Of a DNA stretch of 38,299 bases, positions 16,827 through 26,590 are shown piece by piece. Positions within the stretch are counted from its first letter, which is position 1; each line of letters starts with the position of its first letter. The DNA is from Bacteroides nordii WAL 11050 = JCM 12987 (GTDB lineage: Bacteria > Bacteroidota > Bacteroidia > Bacteroidales > Bacteroidaceae). The notes below the pieces were generated by a model, which saw nothing but the letters and a program-made list of their open reading frames with translations, searched no databases and was not told where the DNA came from. The stretch spans positions 1 to 38,299 of the forward strand of contig BAJA01000046.1 in assembly GCA_000613465.1 (NCBI GenBank). Direction: 5' to 3'. The position numbers and the translations under genes were made by a program.

Positions 16827-16964
16827 TCACCACAGAGTCGCACAGAGTTACACAGAGTTTTAAATCTCTGATGAAACGCGGATGAACGCAGATTAAAAGA
16901 CTGTAGTTCTTTATCATCTATTTGTTTTTCTTTGCGAAAATCTGCTTTCATCTGTGTTTCAATA
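16827..16964 (-). repeat. Dispersed palindromic intergenic repeat, inverted copy of the one at 137-327
   Basis: Reading the minus strand from 16964 to 16827 reproduces copy 1 from about 180 to 326 at roughly 85% by eye: AACACAGATG words, the shared centre TTTTCGCAAAG, GATAAAGAAC and CAGTCTTTTAATCTG, then ACTCTGTG words. The two copies sit 16.5 kb apart in opposite orientation. It lies between fecR and the 801-residue protein gene. A frame that seems to extend that gene upstream to 16932 is only repeat sequence. Confidence 0.8.
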
Positions 16965-17015
16965 AACCATCGCCTGTCGCACCTCCCCGTGCGGGAAGCA
17001 CAAAATACAATTCAC

Positions 17016-19421
17016 ATGAAAGAGCAGCGCAAATGTTTCGTTTTTTACTGCATTGTTTTTGTATTCATAATTCAGCCTTTATCTCTTGTTGCTAAAGATT
17101 ATCTGACGCTGGGTAGTGAACAACAAGGGTGGAGAGTACTCATTCATCCCGAAAGTGGAGTTATTCATCAATATCAGCAGCAAATAGGGAATGTATGGGA
17201 AATAATTCCTTTCAGAGAGGATACATTGGCCGGTCCGGCCTGGAAAGGCATACGGCTGTCTCCATCCTCTGGTCAGCCCGGCACTTTTGAAGCAGAAACA
17301 AGAGCTATTCATTATGCACTCCGCTATCGTCCTGCAGCAGATCATTTGATTGTAGAGTGTATACTCTCCAATCGGGGAAAAGAAATCTTTGAACCGGAAT
17401 ATTCCCGTCTTTTTATTGGAATAGACTCAGAGATGAAAACATTTCCGGAGTGGGACACTAAGTTCTTTCCTACTTTACTACGGTGTGAGAAAGATTTTAC
17501 CTGGGGATATTTCATGTCTCCGAGGCAGGTTATTATGGGAATTGGTATAGAAGAGCCGGTTGCTTCCTATACATTGAATTATGTATATGAAGGTTTGTTG
17601 GAGTGGAAATGGGGACATCAGATAAAAACTGCAAGTCTGGACTTGCTGCATTGTTTGCCTTTACCGGAACGACATCCGCAGAACAAAATCTTGCTGAAAC
17701 CTGGCGAGACTAAAAAGTGGATACTCCATTTGGGAGGTATCGGTCAGCTGTCCGAAGTGAAAGAAACCTTGTCTCAATGGATACAAGCCCCGATGATTGA
17801 GTGTGACAAATACACGATCAGCGGAAAAGAGAAGAGTCGTCTGTATATTCACAGCCGGTATCCTTTGAAAAGTCTTGTTGTAAAAGCTCCGGATGCTGCA
17901 TTAACCGAATTATCCGTTGATAAGGTTTCTGAATACTTATATACAGCCAGTTTCGTACCTTCTGCTCAAAAAGGAGTTTATCAGATTAAGGCCACAACCA
18001 CAAACCGGAAAACTGCAGAAGCAAGTATTTATGTACGCCATCCCTGGTCATGGTACATGAAAAATGCCCGCGACTTTGTTGCGCAGAATCCGCCTTTGTT
18101 CTCCAATGGTTGCGAAGCTTTCTATGGTTACTATACTGCTTTTCTTGCCACCCGGCATTTTCCGGATACTTCTAAAGATAAGGGACTTGAAGAACGGTTC
18201 AACCGTACACTTCCGTTCTTTATAGATACTCTGACCTGGATTCCGAAGAAAGAAGCAGCACCGGACCGGGTGCAAAACTTCTCTTCGCTGATTGGTATGC
18301 TTGTTGATTTATGGGAGGCGACAGGAGAGATTAGTTATCTGGAGAAAGCGGCTCATATTGGTGATTATCTTTGTTCGGAGAAGGTTCAGTCCGCGGATGG
18401 TGCCTATCGTTCTAAAGGAACACATTATACAGCTGTAATTTATCCTGCAAAATCCATGCTTGAGCTGGTTGCAGCCGAAAAGAACTTTATGGGGCTTCCC
18501 CAGTGGAAAGAACGCTACGAAAGGCATCAAAAGTCGGCCTACAAAGCAATCGACGATCTGTTGTTGCGTCTGGACGATATTCAGACAGAAGGAGACATGA
18601 CTTTTGAAGATGGGATGATAACCTGTAGTGCTTTACAATTGGCTTTGCGCGGTTTATCTGAAGAGGATTCTGTCAAACGTCAGCAGTATACGTCGGCAGC
18701 AGTTTATTTGATGGACAAACACCAGTGTCTGGAACAGTTACTCATTCCCGATTGTCGCATGCGGGGCGGGACGCTTCGTTATTGGGAAGCGCTCGATGTC
18801 TATTTCGTTCCCAATCAGATAATGAATTCTCCTCACGGTTGGACGGCCTGGAAAATTTATGCTTCTTATTACCTTTATTTATTGACGGGGAAAGTACATT
18901 ATCTTACTGATTTTATGGATACGTTAGGAGCATGTGCTCAGATTATGGACTTGAATGGATATTTACGCTGGGGATTTGTTCCCGATCCTTATATAAAAGG
19001 GATGGTTTGTGTGGAACGGAGTGACAAACGGCATGACTGGCATCCGGTAGATTCTATTGTTGGAGAGCAATATCTGGATATGATCAGTCCCTGGTTACGC
19101 CCTGATGACGAGAACTCTGTTTGTGCTTTTGGCGAACGGGGTGGTTCGGGAGATAATACAGTACAGGAAATTTTTAAAGTAATGGAGGAGTGTACCCTGA
19201 CTTCTGCCTATGTAGTGATAGATGAAACGGGCAGGATACAAAGTTGGAATTGTTCGGCGGGGTATGAAAACGGAGTTCTTCGTATTGTCCCCGATGAAGA
19301 TTTGATTAACGCTATTCATCTTAATTCATTCCGTAAGATAGAGGTGGAAACCAATCTGGCAGGAAAACGCATTCGTAAAAGTTGTTTGCCTGGCATGAGA
19401 TGGGTAAGAGATGAGCTTTAA
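17016..19421 (+). CDS. Large secreted protein of unknown family, probable alpha/alpha-toroid (six-hairpin) fold
   Basis: I do not recognise a named family. From the ATG at 17016 the protein has 801 residues with a clear signal peptide (CFVFYCIVFVFIIQPLSLVA) and no lipobox. Residues to about 340 look beta-rich (WRVLIHPESGVIHQY, AIHYALRYRPAADHLIVECILSN). From about 350 to 710 helices rich in aromatic and acidic residues alternate (FYGYYTAFLATRHF, IGMLVDLWEATGEISYLEKA, GWTAWKIYASYYLYLLTGKV, IMDLNGYLRWGFVPDPY), the pattern of six-hairpin glycosidases and polysaccharide lyases. A short beta-rich tail closes it. The start was chosen because the longer frame begins inside the dispersed repeat. Its position between fecR and susC suggests a PUL enzyme; hydrolase or lyase activity is inference. 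Confidence 0.75.
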   Translation: MKEQRKCFVFYCIVFVFIIQPLSLVAKDYLTLGSEQQGWRVLIHPESGVIHQYQQQIGNVWEIIPFREDTLAGPAWKGIRLSPSSGQPGTFEAETRAIHYALRYRPAADHLIVECILSNRGKEIFEPEYSRLFIGIDSEMKTFPEWDTKFFPTLLRCEKDFTWGYFMSPRQVIMGIGIEEPVASYTLNYVYEGLLEWKWGHQIKTASLDLLHCLPLPERHPQNKILLKPGETKKWILHLGGIGQLSEVKETLSQWIQAPMIECDKYTISGKEKSRLYIHSRYPLKSLVVKAPDAALTELSVDKVSEYLYTASFVPSAQKGVYQIKATTTNRKTAEASIYVRHPWSWYMKNARDFVAQNPPLFSNGCEAFYGYYTAFLATRHFPDTSKDKGLEERFNRTLPFFIDTLTWIPKKEAAPDRVQNFSSLIGMLVDLWEATGEISYLEKAAHIGDYLCSEKVQSADGAYRSKGTHYTAVIYPAKSMLELVAAEKNFMGLPQWKERYERHQKSAYKAIDDLLLRLDDIQTEGDMTFEDGMITCSALQLALRGLSEEDSVKRQQYTSAAVYLMDKHQCLEQLLIPDCRMRGGTLRYWEALDVYFVPNQIMNSPHGWTAWKIYASYYLYLLTGKVHYLTDFMDTLGACAQIMDLNGYLRWGFVPDPYIKGMVCVERSDKRHDWHPVDSIVGEQYLDMISPWLRPDDENSVCAFGERGGSGDNTVQEIFKVMEECTLTSAYVVIDETGRIQSWNCSAGYENGVLRIVPDEDLINAIHLNSFRKIEVETNLAGKRIRKSCLPGMRWVRDEL

Positions 19422-19795
19422 TTCAATATTTGTTCTCTTAGAGATACTTTTCTTTTATTCCTGAACCTCCTTTTTCTTATCGGTGAGGAACGATGTACGA
19501 GATGTACATGTCATACAGTACGAGATGCACATGTCGCGCTGTACGAGATGCACATCTCGTACTGCTTTACATGTACATGTTTTACATCGTTCCTCATCGG
19601 CCTTCGATCGGTTTCGTTAGGACTTCCGGTGGGTTTTATTCTATTAAAATATATTTAAAAAAAAGTCGGCTTTCAGACTACACAATTTCTTCCCGTATCT
19701 GTCTCTTATATAAACCGGAATACTTCGATCTATGTATACTATGTTTTGAGATTCCTGCTTTATTGTTTTTTCCGTATTAATCTTATTTAATCCTT
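19422..19795. other. Spacer before the PUL susC: repeats and hairpin, no gene
   Basis: There is no coding sequence. The stretch holds the structured repeat at 19481-19600 and an AT-rich leader with an A8 run (about 19652-19660). I see no TAnnTTTG match, which would fit a promoter read by the dedicated ECF factor rather than the main sigma factor. Confidence 0.6.
19481..19600. repeat. 120-bp imperfect palindrome with three TACGAGATG-type direct repeats
   Basis: The outer arms GAGGAACGATGTA (19485-19497) and TACATCGTTCCTC (about 19583-19595) are inverse copies. Moving inward, ATGTACATGT and CAGTACGAGATG words also pair across the centre. Superposed on this, GTACGAGATG recurs at 19495, 19518 and 19541 (23-bp steps), each followed by YACAT and then TC or GTC. 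The last copy forms a near-perfect palindrome with CATCTCGTAC (19552-19561). It lies about 200 nt upstream of the susC start. Confidence 0.8.
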
Positions 19796-22700
19796 ATGAT
19801 GAAAAAAAAAATTAGGACTATTTACATTACTGCTGCTTTGCTGGTGTACCCTGATCCAGGCACAGAATGTATCGCTTAACCTAAAGAATGTAACGGTTAA
19901 GGAAGCGCTTGAAGCCGTAAGAAAACAGACCGGGAAGTCTTTTTTCTTTAATGTAAATGACGTCAATATGAATCAGCGTATCACGATGAATATCAAAGAC
20001 GAATCTTTGGAAAAAGTTCTTGCACTTATTTTGGAAGGGCAACAGTTGAATTATGAAATAAAAGATAATCATATTATTCTTTCCAAATTACAAGCGAAGG
20101 CTCAAGTTGAGAAAGAACTTACTATAAGTGGAAGAGTGACGGATGCAACCGGTGAATTATTGATTGGCGTGAATGTAGCCGTGAATGGAGTAGGAATGGG
20201 AATTACCGACATCGATGGTAATTACCAGATGAAAGCGCCGGTAGGAAGTACGCTTACTTTTACCTATGTGGGCTATAAATCCCTTTCCGTAAAAGTGAAG
20301 GAGCGGACTACCATTAACGTAAGAATGGAAGAAGATAATAATGCATTGGACGAGGTAGTAGTGATTGGTTACGGTACGCAAAAGAAGGTAAACCTTACCG
20401 GAGCTGTAGGTTATACCGATTCAAAAGCGATAGAAAACCGTCCGGTAGCCAGTTTAGGACAAGCCATTCAAGGAGCTATTCCTAACTTGAATATATCCTT
20501 CGGATCAGGAAAACCGGGAGAGGTTACCAATATGAATATCCGTGGTTTTGCTTCGATCAACGGAGAGTCTAAACCACTGATTCTGATTGACGGAGTGGAA
20601 GGAAGCATTGATAATCTGAATCCGCGTGATGTTGAGTCAATCTCTGTATTAAAAGATGCTTCCTCGTCAGCCATTTATGGAGCCCGTGCACCGTTCGGAG
20701 TTGTTTTGGTAACTACGAAAAAAGGAAAAAGCGGTAAGATGCAAATCAGCTATAACGGTCGGTATAGCTTTTCTACCTCTACCACTAAGACTGATTTCAT
20801 CACTACCGGTTATGATGCTGCCCGGTTGGTAGATGGATTTATGCGCTCTTATAATGGAAACTCGTATACCCGGTATACGGAAGATGATTATAAAGAGTTG
20901 GAAGCGCGTCGTTATGATAAAGTAGAGAATCCGGAACGTCCCTGGACAGTTGTACAGAATAGGAGTGGAAAAGATACCTATATGTATTATGCTAATTTTG
21001 ACTGGTATAATTATCTGATCGATGCAAGTCGCCCGACTTGGGATAACAATGTTAGTATCTCAGGAGGAGATGATAAAATCAACTATTTAGTTAGTGGAAA
21101 TTTCAATACGCAGAGAGGTATTTATGTGCAGAATTCCGATCGGTATAAAACTGGAAACCTCAGGGCAAGGCTAAATGCGGAAGTTACTTCCTTGTTCTCG
21201 CTTAGTTTCACTTCCAGCATGTTTTCTTCCAAATATTCAGCACCGGGATTAGGGCATGGAAACAACATACCGAATTATACTTTCCATGCAATGCCTTTCC
21301 TGATGCCATATAATCCGGACGGTACTCATGTGTTCCAAACTCCGGTGATAGGTGAACAGCCGTCAGACGGTGTACACATTATGACAGCAGACGGTTTCTC
21401 TAAATCAGTAGAAGATAAAAAGCAATATACCAATTCGGTAGGTGCTATTTTCAAAATATATAAGGGGCTTTCATTCCATGCCAATTATACTTTCAAACAT
21501 AATATCGTAGATTACATGGAGCGTACGGCTATGTCTCAATTTTCACAGTATCCGGGTGAATTGGAAGAAGTTACGGGCTCTTTGTTTAAGAATAAGTTAC
21601 GCCAGCTGGACGAACGTATTTATTACCATAGTACAGATGCTTATTTAAACTATGAGCAGAGCTTCCATGGACACAACGTGCGTGCTGTAGCCGGATTCAA
21701 CTATGAACAGAACGCTTACAAACGGATTTATGGTACAAAATTGAATATACAGTCTAATACTCTGAATGACTTTAACCTGGGAGAAATAGGTAAAGATGTA
21801 ACTTTAGAGGGTGGACAAACAGAGTGGGCTATATTAGGTTATTTCGGTCGTTTGGGATATGACTGGAAAGGTCGTTATCTGGCTGAATTTAATATGCGTT
21901 GGGATGCTTCATCCCGTTTTCCGAAAGATAAACGGTCCGGGATATTTCCTTCGTTCTCTGCCGGATGGCGTGTGAGTGATGAAAACTTTTTTGAACCCCT
22001 CAGAAATGTTGTTTCCAATCTGAAGATCAGAGGCTCTATCGGATCTCTTGGCAATCAAGCCATTGCAGTAAAAGAAAGCCAGAAGAATTTACCTGCCAAT
22101 TGCTATCCGTATATACAGTCATTGAATATGGCTTCAATGGGAGGTTATTTGCTTGATGGAGAACTTCTTACTTATGCCAATGTAGGCGATCCTGTATCCG
22201 GTAACTTTACGTGGGAGACAATTGTTCATAAAAACGTTGGTATTGATCTGGGGCTTTTCAATGACCGGTTGACTTGTAGTGCGGATTTCTTTATTCGCGA
22301 TACAAAAGATATGCTTGTTCCCGGGAAATTATTACCTGCTTTATACGGAAGGGATGCTCCGCGCGAGAACGCAGCTGATTTAAGGACAAAAGGGTTTGAG
22401 GTGACGATAGGTTGGAATGATAACTTCTATTTGTTGGGTAAACCTTTCAATTATAATCTTTCACTTAGTTTGGCCGATAGTCGTTCGCACATTACAAAAT
22501 ACGACAATCCCCTGAAAGAATTCAGTGCGCCTTATTACGAAGGAATGGAGATCGGAGAAATCTGGGGATACCATATTGAGGGCTTGTTTGCGACAGATGA
22601 AGAAGCGGCTGCTTATCAGGAAGCTGTAGATAATAGTTTTGTATGTAAGAATATTCTTGAAACTGCTTCTCAGGACTACAGAGGCTTGAGAGCTGGTGAT

Positions 22701-23306
22701 ATGAAGTTCGCCGATCTGGATGGGAGCGGTCGGATTGACGATGGTGAGAAAACTGCAAATAATCGCGGTGATATGCGCGTGATCGGTAATTCACGCCCCA
22801 GATACACATATAGTGGAAATGTCGGTTTCAATTGGTTGGGATTTGACTGTTCAGCTTTCTTTCAGGGAGTAGGTAAACAAAATCGTTATCCGGGTGGCAA
22901 TGCTATGTTGTTCTGGGGTGGATATGCCCGTCCTTATAGCTCATTTACTCCGATAGATCTTCCGGATAAAATTTGGTCGGAAGATAATCCGGATGCTTAT
23001 TTTCCCAAGATGCGTGGATATTCTGCACAAGGAGATCGTTCGTTGGCAAAGGTGAATGATCGTTATCTACAGAATTTGGCCTATTGCCGTTTGAAGAATT
23101 TCACATTCGGCTATACACTACCTAAGGAGTGGACCTCAAAAGTAAAGATGGATCGTGTAAGATTCTATTTCAGTGGTGACAACTTGCTTACGTGGACCAA
23201 ACTGAAAAGCAAATATATTGATCCGGAACAATTCTCGGCAGATGCTGATGCACGGGTTTATCCTTATGCCAAAACATTCTCCTTCGGATTGGATGTAACT
23301 TTTTAA
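19796..23306 (+). CDS. SusC/RagA-like TonB-dependent transporter with STN domain; signal peptide out of frame at an A10 run
   Basis: It imports the PUL glycan across the outer membrane and signals to FecR through its STN domain. The open frame proper gives 1112 residues from 19968, starting inside the STN domain. The same frame is open back to 19803 and reads KKKLGLFTLLLLCWCTLIQA then QNVSLNLKNVTVKEALEAV, a perfect signal peptide and STN start. The matching ATG ATG (19796, 19799) is one frame away because the A run at 19802-19811 has ten bases where nine are needed. Restored length is 1169. After STN come a carboxypeptidase-like domain (VTDATGELLIGVNVAV), TonB box region (ALDEVVVIGYGTQKK), plug (VLKDASSSAIYGARAPFGV) and a beta-barrel ending FGLDVTF. 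SusD follows after 19 nt. Confidence 0.93.
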
Positions 23307-23325
23307 TAAACTTTTAAGAATATAG

Positions 23326-25134
23326 ATGGATATGAAGAAATATATATATGCCTTTTCGTTGCTTTTATGCACCAGCAGCTGTGCTGATATGTTGGATCGC
23401 TTCCCATTGGATTCTCTTTCTCCGGAAACTTATTATAACAATGAGCAGGAGTTGAAGACCGCCACAAATAATTTTTATGGGATGTTTCCGGGAGCTCCGT
23501 CCGGATATGGTGAGAAAGAAGATGTAGTATGTACTTTCAACCTCTCTTCGGAGGTGCTCGGAACCCGTACCGTACCTACCTCCGGTGGTGGATGGGATTG
23601 GGGATATCTGCGGAATATCAATTTTTATCTGGAACACTCTTCCCGTTGTACCAATCAGCAAGTACGGGAGCATTATGATGGAATAGCCCGTTTCTTTCGT
23701 GCTTATTTTTATTTTGAAAAAGTGAAACGCTTCGGTGATGTTCCTTGGTGTGACAAAGCACTTCTCTCTGGCGATGAACAATTGAAGAAACCGCGTGATC
23801 CAAGAGCTTTTGTCATGGATAAAGTACTGGAAGATATTGATTATGCCATTGCACATATCTCTGATAAAGTAGAACTGTATCGGGTTACTAAATGGACGGC
23901 TATGGCTTTAAAGTCGAGAATATGTCTGTTTGAAGGTACTTTCCGCAAATACCATGGGATCGACGGCTCTGAAAAATTCCTGGATCTGTGTATTGAGGTA
24001 TCTGATGATTTTATTAAAACAAGCCCTTATTCCATATATAAAGATGGAGAAAAACCTTATCGCGACTTGTTCTCTTCGATGAATGCCATAGCGCAGGAAG
24101 TGATTCTGGCGAGAGATTATGACAAAGAGAAGGGTGTTATGCATGAAGCCAATTACAATACAATGGCGCCTACCTATGGCCGTCCCGGTATGAATAAGAA
24201 GGTAGTGAACAGTTATCTGATGACTGATGGCAGCCGCTTTACCGATAAGGCAAATTACGAAACGATGGAATATTATGATGAAATGCAGAATCGTGATCCG
24301 CGCTTGACACAAACAGTTGTAAGCCCGGGGTATACGCGCATTAATAGTGATATTGTAGAGTCTCCGAATTTTAACTCTTCTGTTACCGGATATCAGATTA
24401 TAAAATGGGTGACCGATGCTTCGGGTGACGGTTATTTAGGATCGTCCAACGATTACATTCTGTTCCGTTTGAGTGAAGTGTATTTGAACTTTGCTGAGGC
24501 TAAAGCCGAGCGGGGTACACTGACACAAAGTGATTTGAACAATTCTATCAAACACATCCGGGATCGTGTAGGGATGCCTAATATAGATATGGCGGCAGCC
24601 AATGCCAATCCTGATCCTTACTTGAGTGCGAAGGAAACCGGATATGTCAATGTATCCGGTGCCAATAAAGGAGTTATTCTTGAAATTCGTCGTGAACGCA
24701 CCATCGAACTGATACTTGAGGGCTTCCGCTATTATGATATTATGCGTTGGAAAGAGGGCAAAACTTTTGAACAGCCTTTTAAAGGAATGTATTTCTCGAG
24801 ACTCAACGAAGGAGAAGGCGAAAACAAGTTTGGAGTATTCGATATGAATGATGGAACGCTTCGCGATAATGCCAAGGTAGATATCTGTATTTATACAGGC
24901 AAAAGGCCGTCAGGAGCATTAGTGAAAAACATTCGTAAATTCTATAAACTTGGTGATGAGTTTAAATTGACTGACGGAACATCCGGAAACATCATTTGCC
25001 ATGACATCGAAGATGAACCTCGTACATGGCGTGAGGATCGGGATTATTTCTATCCTATACCGGTTCAGGACCGGGTACTGACTAATGGAAATATTACGCA
25101 GAATCCGAATTGGATTGATGGATTGGATTTTTAA
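23326..25134 (+). CDS. SusD-like glycan-binding surface lipoprotein of the PUL
   Basis: It is the outer-surface lid and binding partner of the SusC just upstream. The 602 residues start with a lipoprotein-type signal (YAFSLLLCTSSC, probable lipidated C19; the box is slightly unusual). SusD features follow: MLDRFPLDSLSPETYY, helices with HYDGIARFFRAYFYFEKVKRFGDVPW, RLSEVYLNFAEAKAE and the C-terminal IRRERTIELILEGFRYYDIMRW. The start could be 23326 or the ATG at 23332. A hairpin directly after the stop may reduce read-through into the enzyme genes, leaving SusC/SusD more abundant. Confidence 0.95.
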   Translation: MDMKKYIYAFSLLLCTSSCADMLDRFPLDSLSPETYYNNEQELKTATNNFYGMFPGAPSGYGEKEDVVCTFNLSSEVLGTRTVPTSGGGWDWGYLRNINFYLEHSSRCTNQQVREHYDGIARFFRAYFYFEKVKRFGDVPWCDKALLSGDEQLKKPRDPRAFVMDKVLEDIDYAIAHISDKVELYRVTKWTAMALKSRICLFEGTFRKYHGIDGSEKFLDLCIEVSDDFIKTSPYSIYKDGEKPYRDLFSSMNAIAQEVILARDYDKEKGVMHEANYNTMAPTYGRPGMNKKVVNSYLMTDGSRFTDKANYETMEYYDEMQNRDPRLTQTVVSPGYTRINSDIVESPNFNSSVTGYQIIKWVTDASGDGYLGSSNDYILFRLSEVYLNFAEAKAERGTLTQSDLNNSIKHIRDRVGMPNIDMAAANANPDPYLSAKETGYVNVSGANKGVILEIRRERTIELILEGFRYYDIMRWKEGKTFEQPFKGMYFSRLNEGEGENKFGVFDMNDGTLRDNAKVDICIYTGKRPSGALVKNIRKFYKLGDEFKLTDGTSGNIICHDIEDEPRTWREDRDYFYPIPVQDRVLTNGNITQNPNWIDGLDF

Positions 25135-25142
25135 GAATTAAA

Positions 25143-25170
25143 TAGGAGCCGTTTAATGGCGGCTCCTGTT
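25143..25170 (+). terminator. Hairpin after susD, likely partial terminator or processing site
   Basis: The inverted repeat AGGAGCCG (about 25144-25151) / CGGCTCCT (25160-25167) has a short loop and follows the susD stop by under 10 nt. The sequence after it is GTTTAAC, not a strong U-run, so incomplete termination is likely. Downstream genes run in the same direction. Confidence 0.55.
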
Positions 25171-25195
25171 TAACTAAATAATTGTTTAACTATTA

Positions 25196-26512
25196 ATGAA
25201 TAAACTTATGAAAAGTATTACTTTAATTGGAAAGAAAGTATTGTCAACCGTATTACTTTCTTTATGTGTAACAACAGGTTTTGGACAACATATTTTCAAT
25301 GTTGATCCTGTACAGGCTGCAGAAATAGCAGCATTTATGAAACAGCCTTCAGCTGTAGAAGGAAAATGCAATGCAGAGGTTTTGGGAATTGTAACCACTG
25401 CTTCTGAATTTAGCTGGGATGATATTAATACATGGAAAAATGCGGATGGAAAGGTTTGGGCTGACGGAGCGACAGCAGATTATGCTCCTACTGTATTTGG
25501 TTTTGGATTCAAAAAAAATGCTCCTTACAATGGTGGAGCATCCTGGATTTGCTTAATTACTAATAAGGATGACGACAAATGGAATCCTGCTATTCCGGGA
25601 GTTGCTGATTTGAAAGGTAATTTTATACTTAGTAATTGTAATGCAACTACAGTAAAAATAGCCAATTCACAAATTAATACTATAAAAATATGTATGAATA
25701 ACCCTACTGAGGATTGTTATATAAGTACAAAACGTAATTCGAATCTCGAACAGTTAGATATCAGCGGCTCTACCGGTAAGTTACGCCAGATTGAGGCGTA
25801 CAAGAATAAATTTCGGGACGAAACTTCTCTTGTAGCCGATAATTTAGGAGAAAAAGTACTAATTGACTGGCTATTCAATATAGAGAACAATCTCTATACC
25901 TTTTCTACATTGCCTAAACATCCGGTAACCGGTGCTATCATAAAAACAGGTTATAAAGATCAATGGTTGGCTGCCGGAGGACTTCCTATCGGTGAGTATA
26001 ATGAAAAAGAAAAGATATATGAAATTAAAATTGGAGATGATATAGATTTGTCACAAGAGTATGATATTGATGGAAAGATGACTGTCTATACCTGGAAGAA
26101 TGAGGATGGGGAAACGATAGTACCGTCATCGGCTACGGCGGACGGATGGTTCTGTTTTGAAACAGATGATTTTGCAGGTAAAACTTTCCGTTGCGAATTG
26201 AGAAATGAATCATATCCACTCCTGGCATTAAATACAGTTTGGGTGAAGGTGGTTAAAGAATATAGTGGTACAGGTATTCGGAATGTGGATCAGGAAGTAG
26301 TTAAAGTAGGACCTAATCCAGCAGAAAATACATTGAATATTTATACTTCCGGTGTAAAAGCTGTTCGTATTTATTCTTTGACAGGTCTGTGTGTTAAGAA
26401 TGTTTCTGATGTAACGAACGCAATTGATATTTCTGAACTTGCAGCAGGTTTGTATACTGTTAAGGTACTTACTTCGAACGGAGAAAAAGTTGCTAAGATA
26501 ATAAAAAAATAA
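25196..26512 (+). CDS. Secreted PUL protein with C-terminal sorting-type (Por_Secre_tail-like) domain
   Basis: Function is unknown; by position it may be a surface glycan-binding protein. The 438 residues carry a signal peptide (KKVLSTVLLSLCVTTGFGQ) and a central part with leucine-rich-repeat-like text (NLEQLDISGSTGKLRQIEAYKN, about 180-205). From about residue 365 there is a typical sorting tail: VGPNPAENTLNIY, VRIYSLTGLCVK, IDISELAAGLYTVKV, ending KIIKK. No catalytic motif is visible. It is the first gene after SusD, the usual place for SGBPs, but it has no lipobox. Two of the EEP proteins downstream have related tails. Start at 25196 or 25208. Confidence 0.75.
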   Translation: MNKLMKSITLIGKKVLSTVLLSLCVTTGFGQHIFNVDPVQAAEIAAFMKQPSAVEGKCNAEVLGIVTTASEFSWDDINTWKNADGKVWADGATADYAPTVFGFGFKKNAPYNGGASWICLITNKDDDKWNPAIPGVADLKGNFILSNCNATTVKIANSQINTIKICMNNPTEDCYISTKRNSNLEQLDISGSTGKLRQIEAYKNKFRDETSLVADNLGEKVLIDWLFNIENNLYTFSTLPKHPVTGAIIKTGYKDQWLAAGGLPIGEYNEKEKIYEIKIGDDIDLSQEYDIDGKMTVYTWKNEDGETIVPSSATADGWFCFETDDFAGKTFRCELRNESYPLLALNTVWVKVVKEYSGTGIRNVDQEVVKVGPNPAENTLNIYTSGVKAVRIYSLTGLCVKNVSDVTNAIDISELAAGLYTVKVLTSNGEKVAKIIKK

Positions 26513-26535
26513 GAATATTGATTATGTGAAATATG

Positions 26536-26572
26536 GAAGATATATCAATTAGGTTATAATTGATATATCTTC
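26536..26572 (+). repeat. Perfect 16-bp stem-loop between PUL genes
   Basis: GAAGATATATCAATTA (26536-26551) is followed by the 5-nt loop GGTTA and the exact inverse (26557-26572). It lies 24 nt after the stop of the sorting-tail protein and 19 nt before the first EEP gene. It is AT-rich with no U-run, so a processing or stability element is more likely than a strong terminator. Confidence 0.7.
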
Positions 26573-26590
26573 TAAAATAAAGAAACGATT

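Noticed and set aside
16932..17015. Upstream extension of the 801-residue protein
   Set aside because: The added residues come from the dispersed repeat and would precede the signal peptide; the ATG at 17016 places the signal peptide at the N-terminus.
19732..19750. -7 promoter box for the PUL susC in TATGTTTTG
   Set aside because: The spacing is one base too long for TAnnTTTG, and an ECF-type promoter is expected here.
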